Source: Gracilaria caudata (lineage: Eukaryota; Rhodophyta; Florideophyceae; Gracilariales; Gracilariaceae). Taken from it: DNA of 50,868 bases. The stretch covers positions 1 to 50,868 of the forward strand of contig JASCIV010000086.1 of the NCBI GenBank assembly GCA_030374735.1, given 5' to 3'. The position numbers were made by a program, and so were the translations under genes. Numbering within the stretch: the stretch's first letter is position 1; each line of letters begins with the position of its first letter. The notes under the pieces are model-generated. The model was not told the DNA's origin. It ran no database searches and saw only the letters and a program-made list of their open reading frames with translations. Below are positions 9,604-19,098 of this stretch, piece by piece.

Positions 9604-9788
9604 ATATAGTGCCGAGTTTATTAGTGCCGGCTCCAATATAGTGCTACCCCAATCGCCATGGCACGACTTTTCCCGCCATAACGGGGATCAGGGCGCTATA
9701 TTTTCAAAGCCTAACCAGGGCTGACATCCTATATTTCCCGACCCTAAATAGTGCCACCCCCTTTTCCATGGCAAGGGGTGGCACTATA
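9604..9788. repeat. Repeat cluster built on ATAGTGC...ACCCC with terminal palindrome
   Basis: The motif ATAGTGC recurs (about 9606, 9643 and 9748). Two units share ATAGTGC(T/C)ACCCC followed about 5-8 nt later by CCATGGCA. An inverted copy (GGCGCTATATTTT) lies between. The end is a perfect 13-bp inverted repeat, ATAGTGCCACCCC (9748-9760) with GGGGTGGCACTAT (9775-9787), loop 14 nt. This looks like a small palindromic or MITE-like element; no coding sequence is present. Confidence 0.55.
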
Positions 9789-9962
9789 TAGTAGACCCCA
9801 CTGTAACTACTCTATTAAAGCTTTCGTGGCAACGAGGGAAGTTGTCAACGCTCACTACCCTGTACAGGCATACGTATTGATGAACTTGCTCGCACAGCAA
9901 ATCTTCTACAGCTCATACTGTTTTGTTTTGAAGACAGACTTTTTCTACCAGTAATCTTTCAA

Positions 9963-10316
9963 ATGAACAGAAGAAGCCCGCTCACAACTCACGCGTTGGA
10001 CACATCGTTAGGAAAACCAGCAGCCGGTCTTCAGGTTATGCTCTTTCGCATATGGTCGGGGAATGAAGCAACACTTATCACATCAAAAACTTGTGACAAA
10101 GATGGCCGTGTGACCGATCTCATGTCTGATTCTCAACTATGGATGACTGGAGTATATCGACTGCGGTTCGCAACGGGCAAATATTATGAGGCACAAGGAC
10201 AGAAAAGCTTCTATCCTCATACAGATGTAACATTTAACGTAGAAGATCTTTCGGAGCACTACCACGTCCCTCTTCTTCTTAGCCCTTTTGGGTACAGCAC
10301 GTATCGCGGCTCTTAG
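9963..10316 (+). CDS. 5-Hydroxyisourate hydrolase (transthyretin-like)
   Basis: A 117-residue protein of the normal HIUase length. The signature positions are present: LTTHALDTSLGKPA (His10), DGR (Arg49), HYHVPLLLSPFGYSTYRGS with His101, and the terminal YRGS that distinguishes the hydrolase from transthyretin. It hydrolyses 5-hydroxyisourate, the product of urate oxidase, towards allantoin in purine breakdown. No obvious peroxisomal N-terminal extension is seen. The ATG at 9963 opens just before the conserved domain. Single exon. Confidence 0.93.
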   Translation: MNRRSPLTTHALDTSLGKPAAGLQVMLFRIWSGNEATLITSKTCDKDGRVTDLMSDSQLWMTGVYRLRFATGKYYEAQGQKSFYPHTDVTFNVEDLSEHYHVPLLLSPFGYSTYRGS

Positions 10317-10636
10317 TTTGGGAGTCCATGTTCAGCAAGGGATGCGATGACGGAAGTCCCACCCTCATCCCTGTTTTGCTTCTCCGAGAAGCGTACGTGA
10401 TTCAAGACGTCGACGTTTTGTTTGCGAACAAGGGCCTTAACCCCAAGGGTCAGAACCAAAATCTATTTGGATGTATTAGTAGGAGAAAAGTATGGGACGA
10501 GACTCTAAATTCGGTCAGTCTTATCTGTTTGATACAGTTTACGCTAGACTTTCCTCTTTCTTAAGCGTCAGAAGCTTGCCTATTCACAAAAGGCGCAAAC
10601 CCTTTCGTACTCCTCTACGCAGTTAGCTGTTGTCAT
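10317..10636. other. Convergent 3' intergenic region
   Basis: These 320 nt lie between the tail-to-tail ends of HIUase and the SUMO protease genes. Nothing recognisable was seen. Confidence 0.4.
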
Positions 10637-13522
10637 TCACGCGTGTCTCCTGTAAGTTTTCGTTTCCCCGATATGGTCAACTGTCCGCAACTCTTGCGCT
10701 ATTGCTTCGCCATGAGATATGTCTCGACAAAGATGGCTCCGGGATTGTGCATCGTTCGGCTGATGATTGCGAGCGCTATAACTCTTGTAAATGTCAATCC
10801 CATCCTGAGCATGCTCATTAGTGTCATCCGGGATTTCTCTGAGATCCTCATCCTCAATAAAAGGATGCCGTAGATGATGAGCGTTTCCACCATATCCAAC
10901 CTCAGGACAGTTTTGAGGGCTTGGAAGCGAATTCATACCAGGGCCCAGAGTTTCAGGTACTTCATCGTCTGCATGTTGAGACTCATGCAAAATGACATGG
11001 GACCCAACCTTAGCGCCAGAAAGGGAGTGAGATCCTGCTTGGAACATGAAGCCTTCGTCGGTATTATAACTTATCAAAACATCAGATTCCATTTGATGCT
11101 TTTCATTTCCGTCTTCATGATTTCGAGTCGCTGGTCTTGTCTTGACTTCCTCGTTTGTTTTGCTATCAATAATTCCCGAATGTTCTCTGCCCTCTGCACT
11201 ACTGCTCGCCTGTTGACCTATAAAATCGCTGTTTGCATAGCTTTCTCTCTCAAATGGGTCAGAGTTCTTCAGTGACGAACCAGGTACATCACTAACGGAC
11301 GCGGACCCTACTGCAACTTCGCGGTGAATCAGACCTGACCTCAAGCCTTCGGCATGATCCTGTGTGTCATCCTCAATTATCGTTTCCGTTATAGGGTTCT
11401 CTGATGCACAACCAGTAGGAATTATCGCTTTGCCCACTTCAGACTCTCCTGCGAAACCAACGTCACGTGCATTATGTACTTTCGCACTCTCATTAACTCG
11501 AAGTCTTTCTTCGCTCAATATGTCGTCCCGTGCGCGAATCCCTGAGTTTTCATCCGGGGAGAAGGAACCCGAAGTTTTTTCATCTGCACAAGCATACTGT
11601 TCTACAAATTCTCTACCCTCCTCGTTTGATCGAATGGAATTCTCTGGTATCTGCTCACTTGAGACATGATCTTTGAACGTATGTAGATCGAGAGCGTTTC
11701 CGTTTTCTGTGGGATTGTTTGGTACATTGTCGGGTGACCATCTTGTGCTCTTTGTCCACTCAAACTCAAAACGATTCATTAGACACACAACTGTCTCCCT
11801 CAGGGCCTGAATATCAACATGGACGTAAGCGTCTGACACTTGATCCTCACCACAGAGAAGATCGTCCATAAGGCCACGTTCATTTTTCAAAAACATTTCT
11901 AAGCTGTTTAGTACATACAAACCGCAGTCGTATTCATTCGTTTGAAGCGGAACCTTGGCTTTTAAAAGGGGAATAGCTGTCTTAAAACGATTCAAAAGGC
12001 TCTTTTTTTCCGCTTCATCGGCTTCAAGCTGCTTCTTGCGACAGAGCCACTCTTCCACGAGATACCGCCGTATTGAATCTCCAAAAGAAGTACCGCGAGA
12101 AGGATCCAATGAATCAAGGTATACAATCCTTGGGCGTTTGTACTCCTCGTAGTCTTCCCCCATTTTGTCCAGAAACTCATTCAGGTTGTGCAGGTTTGCG
12201 ATGATGATCAGACTCCAATGGTAGGAATCGCATATTGGAACAAATACGAATTGCTTAGAAAAGATGTCAACGTCCTTCGTCCAACCTTTCACTCCTTCGT
12301 AATCAATGGGCTTCGTTCTTCGCAGGCGACCGAAAAAGAATGAGCTGAAGAATTTGGCTGTTACTTGCCGCTTTGGAGGTCGTCGCTGGAGTTCTACTTC
12401 TTGATGTTTGAAAAAGAAGTCTATAAGACTGTCATTGAGATACTTTTTGGCCTCCAGTCGACCACGTTCCTCTGCCGTAACACGTATCTTCCCTTTCTGA
12501 CCACGTGGGTATTCGAAAATGAGGTGAGTAGGACCGCTATACGGTGCATCGATATTAAGTTCTTTCACTTCTTCCGCCACTTCCTCGCGGTCTAAAGACA
12601 AGACTTCCTCTGCCTCGGAAACGTCCCGCGGAGGCCTTGTTGTTGCACTTCCTCTCCTTCCCATCGCATGGTCCTTTTGATGTCTGGGAATGTATTTCAA
12701 ATCATCGTCACAACCCAAACCCAATTGAGCATTGTCCATGTGGTTCGGTTCTTCCATGTTCGCGACGTAGTTTGCAAAATCGACTTCGTTGCACTCCACG
12801 TCTTCAATGCTGATAGGTCCGGAAGGTGCTTTTTCCCTTTGTCGATGGGGTGACGGATGAGATTCGCTAATTGATTTGTTCCATTGACTTGCTTCTCTCC
12901 TTTGACGATCTTCTTTCACTTGCCTTATCCCTTCATCTTTTTGACTAGAGGGCACACGCCTCGAGCTTTTTCGCTTGGCCGGAGTGCTTGTAAGAGCCTG
13001 TTCAGGGAGTCTCTTTCGCGGTGTTGTAGATCTACCTCCCCAGTCAACAGGGCGTTCGTGTTGCTGGTATCTCATTTCGCTTTCGCTCTCAAAAAACGTT
13101 GCAGGGCTACCCGCTTTATGCGCTCGTCTCTGCTGGGGTTCTGGAATGTTCGGGAAGGTCCGTTTTTCCACGTCAGACGAAGAACTGACGGATTGAATGT
13201 CATCTAGTTTGTTCTGGGGGTTGTTACGGCGCCGTCGAATTACTTCTTGCGTGGCATTATGTCTTCTTCTTGCTCTTGGGGCATCCGAAGGCGTTGGACC
13301 GGGCACATGCGACGGATCATCGCTATCAAGAGAGGGAACTGGTGGATGATGTACAGATGGGAGTCGTGGACAATTCCTTTCTTCGACGAGTCCATTTGCA
13401 ATCGAACGAAGACCCGACCTTTTACGCGCAAAGGGTCTAGGGGGGGCTGCAGCATCGGGGGAAACAATTTCAAGAACCGAGTCATCGTTTTCAGCGTTGA
13501 TGGCTGGCGGGGTACGCGACAT
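10637..13522 (-). CDS. Ulp1/SENP family SUMO protease (C48 peptidase)
   Basis: A 961-residue protein with a central peptidase domain (about 340-560) flanked by long, charged, probably disordered regions. The catalytic set is complete: His435 in YHWSLI, Asp470 in YLDSLD, Gln527 in PLQTNEYDCG and Cys533. The domain opens with RLEAKKYLNDSLIDFFFK, the usual substrate-channel start. The lysine-rich insertion between the Asp and Gln segments suggests the Ulp2/SENP6-7 side of the family. Such enzymes mature SUMO or remove it and SUMO chains from targets, mainly in the nucleus. Start is the ATG at 13522. No intron is needed. Confidence 0.88.
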   Translation of the reverse strand: MSRTPPAINAENDDSVLEIVSPDAAAPPRPFARKRSGLRSIANGLVEERNCPRLPSVHHPPVPSLDSDDPSHVPGPTPSDAPRARRRHNATQEVIRRRRNNPQNKLDDIQSVSSSSDVEKRTFPNIPEPQQRRAHKAGSPATFFESESEMRYQQHERPVDWGGRSTTPRKRLPEQALTSTPAKRKSSRRVPSSQKDEGIRQVKEDRQRREASQWNKSISESHPSPHRQREKAPSGPISIEDVECNEVDFANYVANMEEPNHMDNAQLGLGCDDDLKYIPRHQKDHAMGRRGSATTRPPRDVSEAEEVLSLDREEVAEEVKELNIDAPYSGPTHLIFEYPRGQKGKIRVTAEERGRLEAKKYLNDSLIDFFFKHQEVELQRRPPKRQVTAKFFSSFFFGRLRRTKPIDYEGVKGWTKDVDIFSKQFVFVPICDSYHWSLIIIANLHNLNEFLDKMGEDYEEYKRPRIVYLDSLDPSRGTSFGDSIRRYLVEEWLCRKKQLEADEAEKKSLLNRFKTAIPLLKAKVPLQTNEYDCGLYVLNSLEMFLKNERGLMDDLLCGEDQVSDAYVHVDIQALRETVVCLMNRFEFEWTKSTRWSPDNVPNNPTENGNALDLHTFKDHVSSEQIPENSIRSNEEGREFVEQYACADEKTSGSFSPDENSGIRARDDILSEERLRVNESAKVHNARDVGFAGESEVGKAIIPTGCASENPITETIIEDDTQDHAEGLRSGLIHREVAVGSASVSDVPGSSLKNSDPFERESYANSDFIGQQASSSAEGREHSGIIDSKTNEEVKTRPATRNHEDGNEKHQMESDVLISYNTDEGFMFQAGSHSLSGAKVGSHVILHESQHADDEVPETLGPGMNSLPSPQNCPEVGYGGNAHHLRHPFIEDEDLREIPDDTNEHAQDGIDIYKSYSARNHQPNDAQSRSHLCRDISHGEAIAQELRTVDHIGETKTYRRHA

Positions 13523-14410
13523 TCCCTATTTAGTGGTTTTTGTGTCTCAACGTTCATGCAGAAACAAGCTAAGGCCAGTAGGTGATATTGCATCGCCGAA
13601 CTCGCCGTCAGGGATATGACAGAAGTCTATAAGGAGAGAGCGTTGATGCGTCTCACGAGGTCTCGTTGTCTTCGCTAGAACAGAGGAAGAGAAAATGTAC
13701 AGTTCAAGCGCAGCTGGAGATATGCACTATTGGTCAGGTACCTTGTTCAAGGAGCATGCTTCGTGCGACATAGACAGGAATGACTGGTCAAATGGAGTGC
13801 GCAGCGCTGCAAACTTCGCAGGGATTACGCAAGCTCCAGTATTGCGAATGTCTTGTGAAGATACCGTTATAGACAAGCGCGGATGAACAACTCGTGTACG
13901 CGAGGGGATAGCATTGCCCTCGCAGCGAGACCGAAAGTGAATCCTCGGGTGAGCGAAATAAACGAAGAGTTGGTCAACGAAGCAACGAGCCTTCGTGCTA
14001 CGTACGCTTGCACCTTCGTATACTGTTTGCCAACGATTTGTGTCCGGAGCGAACGTCCCAGTGCGAAAATTACTGTTTTACAGGGGTAGAACGCTACACC
14101 CTACAAAAACGACAAAAACGGCGATGCGGGCCGAAGTGGGGAGTGCGCATCGCGATGCGAAATCAGTGATCAAATCAGAGGTGCTTTTTTCGATTTTCCA
14201 TGACTTCAAATTTCACAAGGCCGGCAGGTGCAACATCCAGCTCATGCACGCCAGATCTTCCTCGCGACCTCCATTCAGACGCTGAATCTCATTCCGCACG
14301 ATACGTTTTGCCGCACTCACGCACCCGCAGTCGTACCTCCCACGAACAACTTCTGAGGCTGCAACTGAGTTCAAACTGTCATCGCTCCTTTTTTCAATTG
14401 CGAGACAATA
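13523..14410. promoter_or_regulatory. Divergent upstream region of the SUMO protease and the plastid-type unknown
   Basis: This 888-nt divergent spacer has only short open frames without recognisable content. It must contain both promoters, but no specific element could be named. Confidence 0.35.
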
Positions 14411-15652
14411 ATGTCCCCAGATGTCTTCTCGTCGTTGATCTGCTTTGCATCGTTTACAGCACCGAGTCTCCTCCCGTCACCCACGAATACTTCCAGGCAT
14501 CTTAGAGGCCTCTGTGTTTTTGCAAATGCTAAGAAAAGCCCGAACCAGAAGCGACAGTCAAGAACCTCGAAGAACAAGAGGGTTTCAACAAAAAACACGC
14601 AGTCTATAAAGGCAAGCACCCCGCCATCGAAGCAACCGTCCAGTTCCGTTAAATCAGCGGATGATGACGTACGAAGAGAACAAACGTCCGGAGAGTCAGG
14701 AGAAGCAACGCCTCATCGAGCAGTGACGCAGCCTTCTTTCAAAAAGATGGAAAACCCGGAAGATGACCCACTGGATGCTCCAACAGAGCCGCTAATCGTG
14801 CTCCCAAAGCTTAAAAAAGAACGAGTCCAGGCCCTTCGTTTTGATCCCAAGACGCAGCCAGACGAAGTCATCGAGTATTTCGCAGATGCCCAAAAGCGCG
14901 ACGACTTCGCAGAGGTGATTATCGCAAACCGCGATTTCGTAACAGAAAACGTCTTGTATCGCTTCACCAGCGCTATTCTTCAAGTTGAGACAAGAGATTA
15001 CAATCTTGACACCAGGGAGGAGGAAGCACGAAACATGCGCCAGTTGCGTAAGGAACTTATTGCTCACTGCTGGAGCTTGGATTTTCCACTCAAAGTTGGG
15101 GTTCAGCTTGCAGAAGAACGTTTACTGAATGTATTAAAGGGAGGGAACATAAAATCTGATGTCGGGAGGTACTGCGGTAATAGCACAATTGAAGTTGATT
15201 CGCTTTGGATTGTAATCTTTGCGGCTGTGGCCGCCTGGGAGGAACGTGGCCGAGAAAACGAAGAACTTGTCAATGTGGACATGCAAAAATCTCTGGCACT
15301 TGCTGCAGACGCCTGCAAGACATTGAAGACCGTGAAAGATTTGTTGAGTCCTTCGCTGAAAGCGGTTCAGGAAATTTTGACGTCGACAGATGCAGATGTT
15401 CAACGAAGTGCAGTTGAGGCGTTTGATGATGAGACTGTTGCTGAGCTATGCAACTTCACAGAAAGGATTCGGTTGCTACCGACTCCGGCATACGGCGCTC
15501 TCGTTCGTAGGTTGAGGTCAATCAGAGACTACGTGCGTTCTGAAAAGTACGGTATTAGTGCACCAACATTGGAGCCGTTCCGTTTCACTCCTTCTGAGAT
15601 TAAGAGGGAATCAAGATTAGCAACGATGTCTGAGTCAACAAGGTCGATCTAG
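14411..15652 (+). CDS. Conserved-looking protein with plastid-type targeting peptide, function unknown
   Basis: This has 413 residues. The first 40 or so are Ser/Thr/Phe-rich with few acidic residues (MSPDVFSSLICFASFTAPSL), fitting a plastid transit peptide. A Lys/Ser-rich linker follows (about 40-110). The remainder is a soluble, mainly helical, charged domain beginning near LPKLKKERVQALRFDP and continuing through NVLYRFTSAILQVETRDYNL to the end. I recognise no catalytic motif. Codon use and length argue that it is real. Single exon; it faces the STN1 gene tail to tail, with 78 nt between stops. Confidence 0.7.
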   Translation: MSPDVFSSLICFASFTAPSLLPSPTNTSRHLRGLCVFANAKKSPNQKRQSRTSKNKRVSTKNTQSIKASTPPSKQPSSSVKSADDDVRREQTSGESGEATPHRAVTQPSFKKMENPEDDPLDAPTEPLIVLPKLKKERVQALRFDPKTQPDEVIEYFADAQKRDDFAEVIIANRDFVTENVLYRFTSAILQVETRDYNLDTREEEARNMRQLRKELIAHCWSLDFPLKVGVQLAEERLLNVLKGGNIKSDVGRYCGNSTIEVDSLWIVIFAAVAAWEERGRENEELVNVDMQKSLALAADACKTLKTVKDLLSPSLKAVQEILTSTDADVQRSAVEAFDDETVAELCNFTERIRLLPTPAYGALVRRLRSIRDYVRSEKYGISAPTLEPFRFTPSEIKRESRLATMSESTRSI

Positions 15653-15730
15653 TCGAGATGTGTGTAAGGATAAAGGGAAGAACAGCATTTGGTGTTGTGA
15701 ACAGTTAAGTTGGATGTATATCAGTGCCGG

Positions 15731-16334
15731 TTACTGTGCAGAAGCTTGGCTGTCATCGGGAACGATGACAATATCTAACGGCTCAGAATACACTTTCCGG
15801 TGGGCTTCTTGCACTTCAACCCACCACGAGAGTTCACCATAGGGCCAGGATGGGGCATGCTGGTGGGTAACAATCACAAGTGGAACTCCCTGTTGCCATT
15901 CAATGCGTCCATGGACATGGATAAAATCGCCAAGGGACATGGGCGAGGATGGTTGTGCGTCATCGTTCCACTGCAGACAGCGAGCTGTCGAGCTACCATC
16001 ATCCACAAGAAATCTGGAGAACTTGTAGCACACAAATCACAGAGGGGTAAATTAGGCGCCTGCGTTGTTGACGACCGGGCGGTATATTCATGGCGTCTGA
16101 AGCTGCGGGACGTACTTTGCTGTGTTGAGCTAAGAAAACGATGATGCCCGCTATGTGCACCAAGCGAAGGGGGCGGGCCGGAAGATGCGGTGCGTATCTG
16201 TAGAAAGCGACAGCATTGGTGGGATGACTTTCGGGCTTCGTCAGTTGGCGTAACATGCAATTGAACATCTTCACGTGCGAATGAAACAAAGGGTCCAAGC
16301 CCCAGTTGAGATGATTGTCATAAAAAGAATCCAT
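15731..16334 (-). CDS. STN1: STN1-like OB-fold protein of the CST telomere complex (two exons)
   Basis: Join of 16116-16334 and 15731-16021, with a 94-nt intron (GTACGT donor at 16115, TACAAG acceptor ending at 16022), giving 169 residues. Exon 1 holds NWGLDPLFHSHVKMF, matching the WGLDPxF opening of STN1/OBFC1, and a strand near LVHIAGIIVFLAQHSK. Exon 2 continues FLVDDGSSTARCLQW, GDFIHVHGRIEW and EAHRKVYSEPLD, the same order as the OB fold of animal and plant STN1. The protein ends after the OB fold with no C-terminal winged helices, as in plants. STN1 works with TEN1 and CTC1 in telomere end protection and C-strand fill-in. The ATG lies only 17 nt after the stop of the SANT frame, so the two may be one transcript. 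Confidence 0.78.
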
Positions 16335-16351
16335 AGCTGCAGATACACGCG

Positions 16352-16861
16352 TCAGCGGGTCTGCGGCTTTGTACGGGTTGACGCGATGGCGGGACCGAAC
16401 ATGTTTTTGGTAAGCCCAATTGATTTTGCTCTGTTGGCAATCATTTTGGCTGTGTACTCCTTCGGCAGCTTGCCCGAGGCGGCAATGCGGGCCCAGCAGC
16501 CCCAACCAAACTTCGAAAGCGACTTGCGCACAATCTTGTCCATATCCGGCGTCCAATTACTAACGAAGCGCTTCTGTCTTTTAGCCCCTTTGACGGGCCT
16601 TTCGTTTGACGCTCTCGCAGCCCGCTCTGCCGGGCGCTTGAGAGACGCCCTCTCGCCCGATTCAGCGGGCTGTACGCGCAGGAAGAAGGATAAGGTCTCG
16701 GCCGAGAAGGGATCCAGAGGCTCGAGAGCGGCATGCGCGTTACACGGCTCATCGGCTGTGAGTGGAAGTGGAACGCGCAACGCGCGGCCACGCGCACGGA
16801 GAACGGCGAGGCCATCCGTATCAGATGCAACTTCCGGCGGCGACGGGCGTCTGTGATTCAT
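16352..16861 (-). CDS. SANT/Myb-like DNA-binding reading frame, possibly the 5' part of the STN1 gene
   Basis: There are 169 codons from ATG at 16861 to a TGA at 16352. The N-terminal two thirds is basic and Pro/Ala/Arg-rich with a probable nuclear localisation signal (KGAKRQKR). A single SANT/Myb-like repeat follows: NWTPDMDKIVRKSLSKFGWG, then CWARIAASGKL and KMIANRAKSIGL. Spacing of the tryptophans fits a Myb repeat. The stop is only 17 nt before the STN1 ATG. Removing 16337-16374 (GTACAA donor, CTGAC branch-like sequence, TCTGCAG acceptor, 38 nt) would skip this stop and fuse the frame to STN1. Whether this is a separate protein or an STN1 N-terminal domain is unresolved. Confidence 0.55.
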   Translation of the reverse strand: MNHRRPSPPEVASDTDGLAVLRARGRALRVPLPLTADEPCNAHAALEPLDPFSAETLSFFLRVQPAESGERASLKRPAERAARASNERPVKGAKRQKRFVSNWTPDMDKIVRKSLSKFGWGCWARIAASGKLPKEYTAKMIANRAKSIGLTKNMFGPAIASTRTKPQTR

Positions 16862-17328
16862 TGAGCACGAGAGTAAGCCGAAATGCGCCTCTCGCACAAC
16901 GAGCTCTGCCACGAGCCGCTGACTTGTACAGCTGAGAGAGACAGTGTCGCGGAATTGCGGCCCGTCAAAATCATGCTGTGCCTGTCAAGCTGCACACGCG
17001 GCACATGACCCCCTGCGCCGTCTGTGGAAAGGGAAAGCGTTCCATAGGCCATTTCTCCACGCTCATGGCGGAGCGACCGCAGCCGTCCGCACGCCCGCAC
17101 TCGCTGCCCGCCCATGCCGTCGCTCCGCAACGAACCAGAAAGGGGCGGATGTCTCACCTCACGCCGCTGCTTACAGTCGCTGGAATCACTCTCATCTTTA
17201 TCACTCTGTGCATAGATATCTCACTCGTGCGTCCACACCAGCTAGCTGCAGCGCTCGCCGCCCCGGTCACGCGAACTAGTTACCCCTCGTCTTATCTCCT
17301 TAACTCGCACTCTTCCTATTCGGCCGCC
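16862..17328. promoter_or_regulatory. Divergent promoter region of SANT/STN1 and Erv1
   Basis: This GC-rich 467-nt spacer separates divergent genes. The Erv1 frame stays open through much of it, and an in-frame ATG at 17149 would add a hydrophobic segment. I treat it as leader because the ATG at 17329 has a much better context. Confidence 0.4.
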
Positions 17329-17727
17329 ATGTCGAAACCCACCGCGTTCACCAGACGCTCCACCGCAGCCGGCAGTTCTCGCCAGCAGAGGCCGCCCTCC
17401 AAGAAGGAAGTAGGCAATGCCGGCTGGACGCTCATCCACTCAATCGCTGCTAATTTCCCAGAAAACCCCTCAGAAAGGGAGAAGCACCATGCCAGGGCCT
17501 TTTTGCGCAGCATGACAAAACTTTACCCATGCAAAAGGTGCCGCCAGCATTTCAGCAAATATATCGCTTCAACGCCGCCGGATCTGTCTAGCAGAGAGTC
17601 CTTCATGTTGTGGGCTTGTGGTGCACATAATGCCGTCAATCAGAGACAGGGCAAGCGTGTCTTTCCCTGCGATTTGAAAGCACTTGAAGCCAGGTGGGGC
17701 GACTGTGGCTGTTCACTCAAAAAGTAA
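17329..17727 (+). CDS. ERV1: Erv1/ALR-type FAD-linked sulfhydryl oxidase
   Basis: A 132-residue single-domain oxidase. Seen: GWTLIHSIAANFPENPS, the active-site YPCKRC (Cys68/Cys71), WACGAHNAVNQRQGK with the FAD-contacting HNxVN motif (100-104), and the C-terminal pair FPC...WGDCGC. The family oxidises thiols and passes electrons through FAD to cytochrome c or oxygen. In mitochondria Erv1 reoxidises Mia40. The lone distal CGC at the C-terminus may serve as shuttle, as in plant Erv1. The chosen ATG has context GCCGCCATGTCG. An upstream in-frame ATG at 17149 would add a signal-anchor-like stretch (MSHLTPLLTVAGITLIFITL) and point to the ER instead. Confidence 0.88.
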   Translation: MSKPTAFTRRSTAAGSSRQQRPPSKKEVGNAGWTLIHSIAANFPENPSEREKHHARAFLRSMTKLYPCKRCRQHFSKYIASTPPDLSSRESFMLWACGAHNAVNQRQGKRVFPCDLKALEARWGDCGCSLKK

Positions 17728-17768
17728 CCCAAACATCGCCCATATACACTTTAAACTCACGCTGCCGA

Positions 17769-18572
17769 CTATTTCATCAAGTTCTCTCTGCTCGTATTTG
17801 TCTGCGCACTAAAAATGCTTTCCTTGCCTTTCTCGTCGCTCTCCTCATCCTCATCTGCGTCCTCCACCTCTACAATGAGCGCTGAGTCGCCGCCGTCCTC
17901 CATGTCATCAACAATAATTGCATCATCCACGGATGCGTCCAGCTCAAGGTCTTGGTCGAACAGGTCGCTCTCATAGCCATTCATAGGCTGGTTGTCTTGA
18001 CTTAGATTCGCCAACTCACGCTTTCTCTCATTCTCTGCTGCAATCATGTTTAAAATGTTCACGGTGTTCACTGCCTCGACCATCTGACTTTCTTCAAACA
18101 TCAATTCAGGAGTATGCTTCAGGTAAACTCGACGAGCCAGTTCTACTCGTAATTGCTTTCTTGCGCTTCGAAGCCACTTCATTGTATTGTCCTTCTGCTC
18201 ATTGCTGCCCATGATAGACACCTGCACGCGTGCATGTCTCAAATCGTCAGAGCATCGAACGTCGACAACACTCAAAAGTTGTGGACCCTGACTCTTGTCA
18301 GAGAAAAATGCTCGTCTATATCCGTCATCAATTACAACAGAAATCTCACGCTTGACGAGTTCAGATACTCGATTCGGTCTTCGTCCATCTCCGAAACGTC
18401 GATCTCGATTCTTTGATCCACGACGGCAGTATACTTTACACCTTTGTGGTGTTGTGTTCTGCACTACCCAAAGTGGGTTCGGTTGTGGTGCACACTTCCT
18501 TGTAAATGAGATTTTTGAAAAAGAAAACTTTGTGAAGCCTATCGCCCCTGTAGCAAACCCGAGAGCTTCCAT
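17769..18572 (-). CDS. RBFA: Ribosome-binding factor A, plastid form
   Basis: This has 267 residues. The N-terminal 60 or so are Ser/Phe/Lys-rich with few acids (transit-peptide-like). The RbfA KH-like core is at about 70-180: RPNRVSELVKREISVVI, LLSVVDVRCSDDLRHARVQV and ARRVYLKHTPELMFEES. The tail is very acidic (about 200-255), beyond the usual bacterial length. RbfA assists late maturation of the small ribosomal subunit at the 16S 5' end; here the target is presumably the plastid ribosome. The first ATG is at 18572, just after a GTG-opened stretch. Convergent with Erv1, 41 nt apart. Confidence 0.9.
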   Translation of the reverse strand: MEALGFATGAIGFTKFSFSKISFTRKCAPQPNPLWVVQNTTPQRCKVYCRRGSKNRDRRFGDGRRPNRVSELVKREISVVIDDGYRRAFFSDKSQGPQLLSVVDVRCSDDLRHARVQVSIMGSNEQKDNTMKWLRSARKQLRVELARRVYLKHTPELMFEESQMVEAVNTVNILNMIAAENERKRELANLSQDNQPMNGYESDLFDQDLELDASVDDAIIVDDMEDGGDSALIVEVEDADEDEESDEKGKESIFSAQTNTSRENLMK

Positions 18573-19098
18573 TCTGAAAGGCGTTATTGCCACAATCTAG
18601 ACACGACGTTCTAACTCCAACTTTGGGGTTGGAGTCCAGAATTCAGAGACGCACCTAATCACTACTGAACATTTGCAATTCTTATCGAAAGAGCCAAAGC
18701 GCAGGTGTTGGTGACTTCTTTTGTATGACAGGGAAGGGCGAAAGAAGCACAGCGGATTTGTAGCCGAGGAGACTTAAAGCAGATTTGCTTGATCTCCTTG
18801 GCCGTGGGTGCAATCGAACGCAGTGATTTTAGTTGTTTTGCCTGGCACGCGTGCTGTGCCATGTTCTGTGAAAATACTGTAACCGAGCATCACGTGATCC
18901 GCATGATCTCGTCGACAAGAACGCCTCCCACGTTATCTACCTTCGTATCCCCTCGAATCTGATGGACTGAGGGCCTCGGAGCTACCGTCGTACCTGTAAG
19001 ATACACTGTACTGAACTTGGCTTAACCCAGGAATCTACTGCTCATCACAGGTTGCGCGAGGCTATAACCACCTATAACCACCGCCAGCTTGGAAAAAG
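18573..19098. promoter_or_regulatory. Divergent spacer between RbfA and the TrhO fusion
   Basis: Two plastid-targeted translation-related genes share this 526-nt divergent spacer. A small hairpin ACTCCAAC/GTTGGAGT lies at about 18615-18635. No other named element was seen. Confidence 0.35.

Noticed and set aside
16978..17328. Longer Erv1 with an N-terminal membrane segment
   Set aside because: The frame is open, but the ATG at 17329 has a far better start context and gives the normal Erv1 length. Kept as an alternative only.
18615..18635. Hairpin ACTCCAAC/GTTGGAGT near the RbfA start as a regulatory RNA
   Set aside because: The stem is only 8 bp, with no second copy and no position typical of a terminator or processing site.
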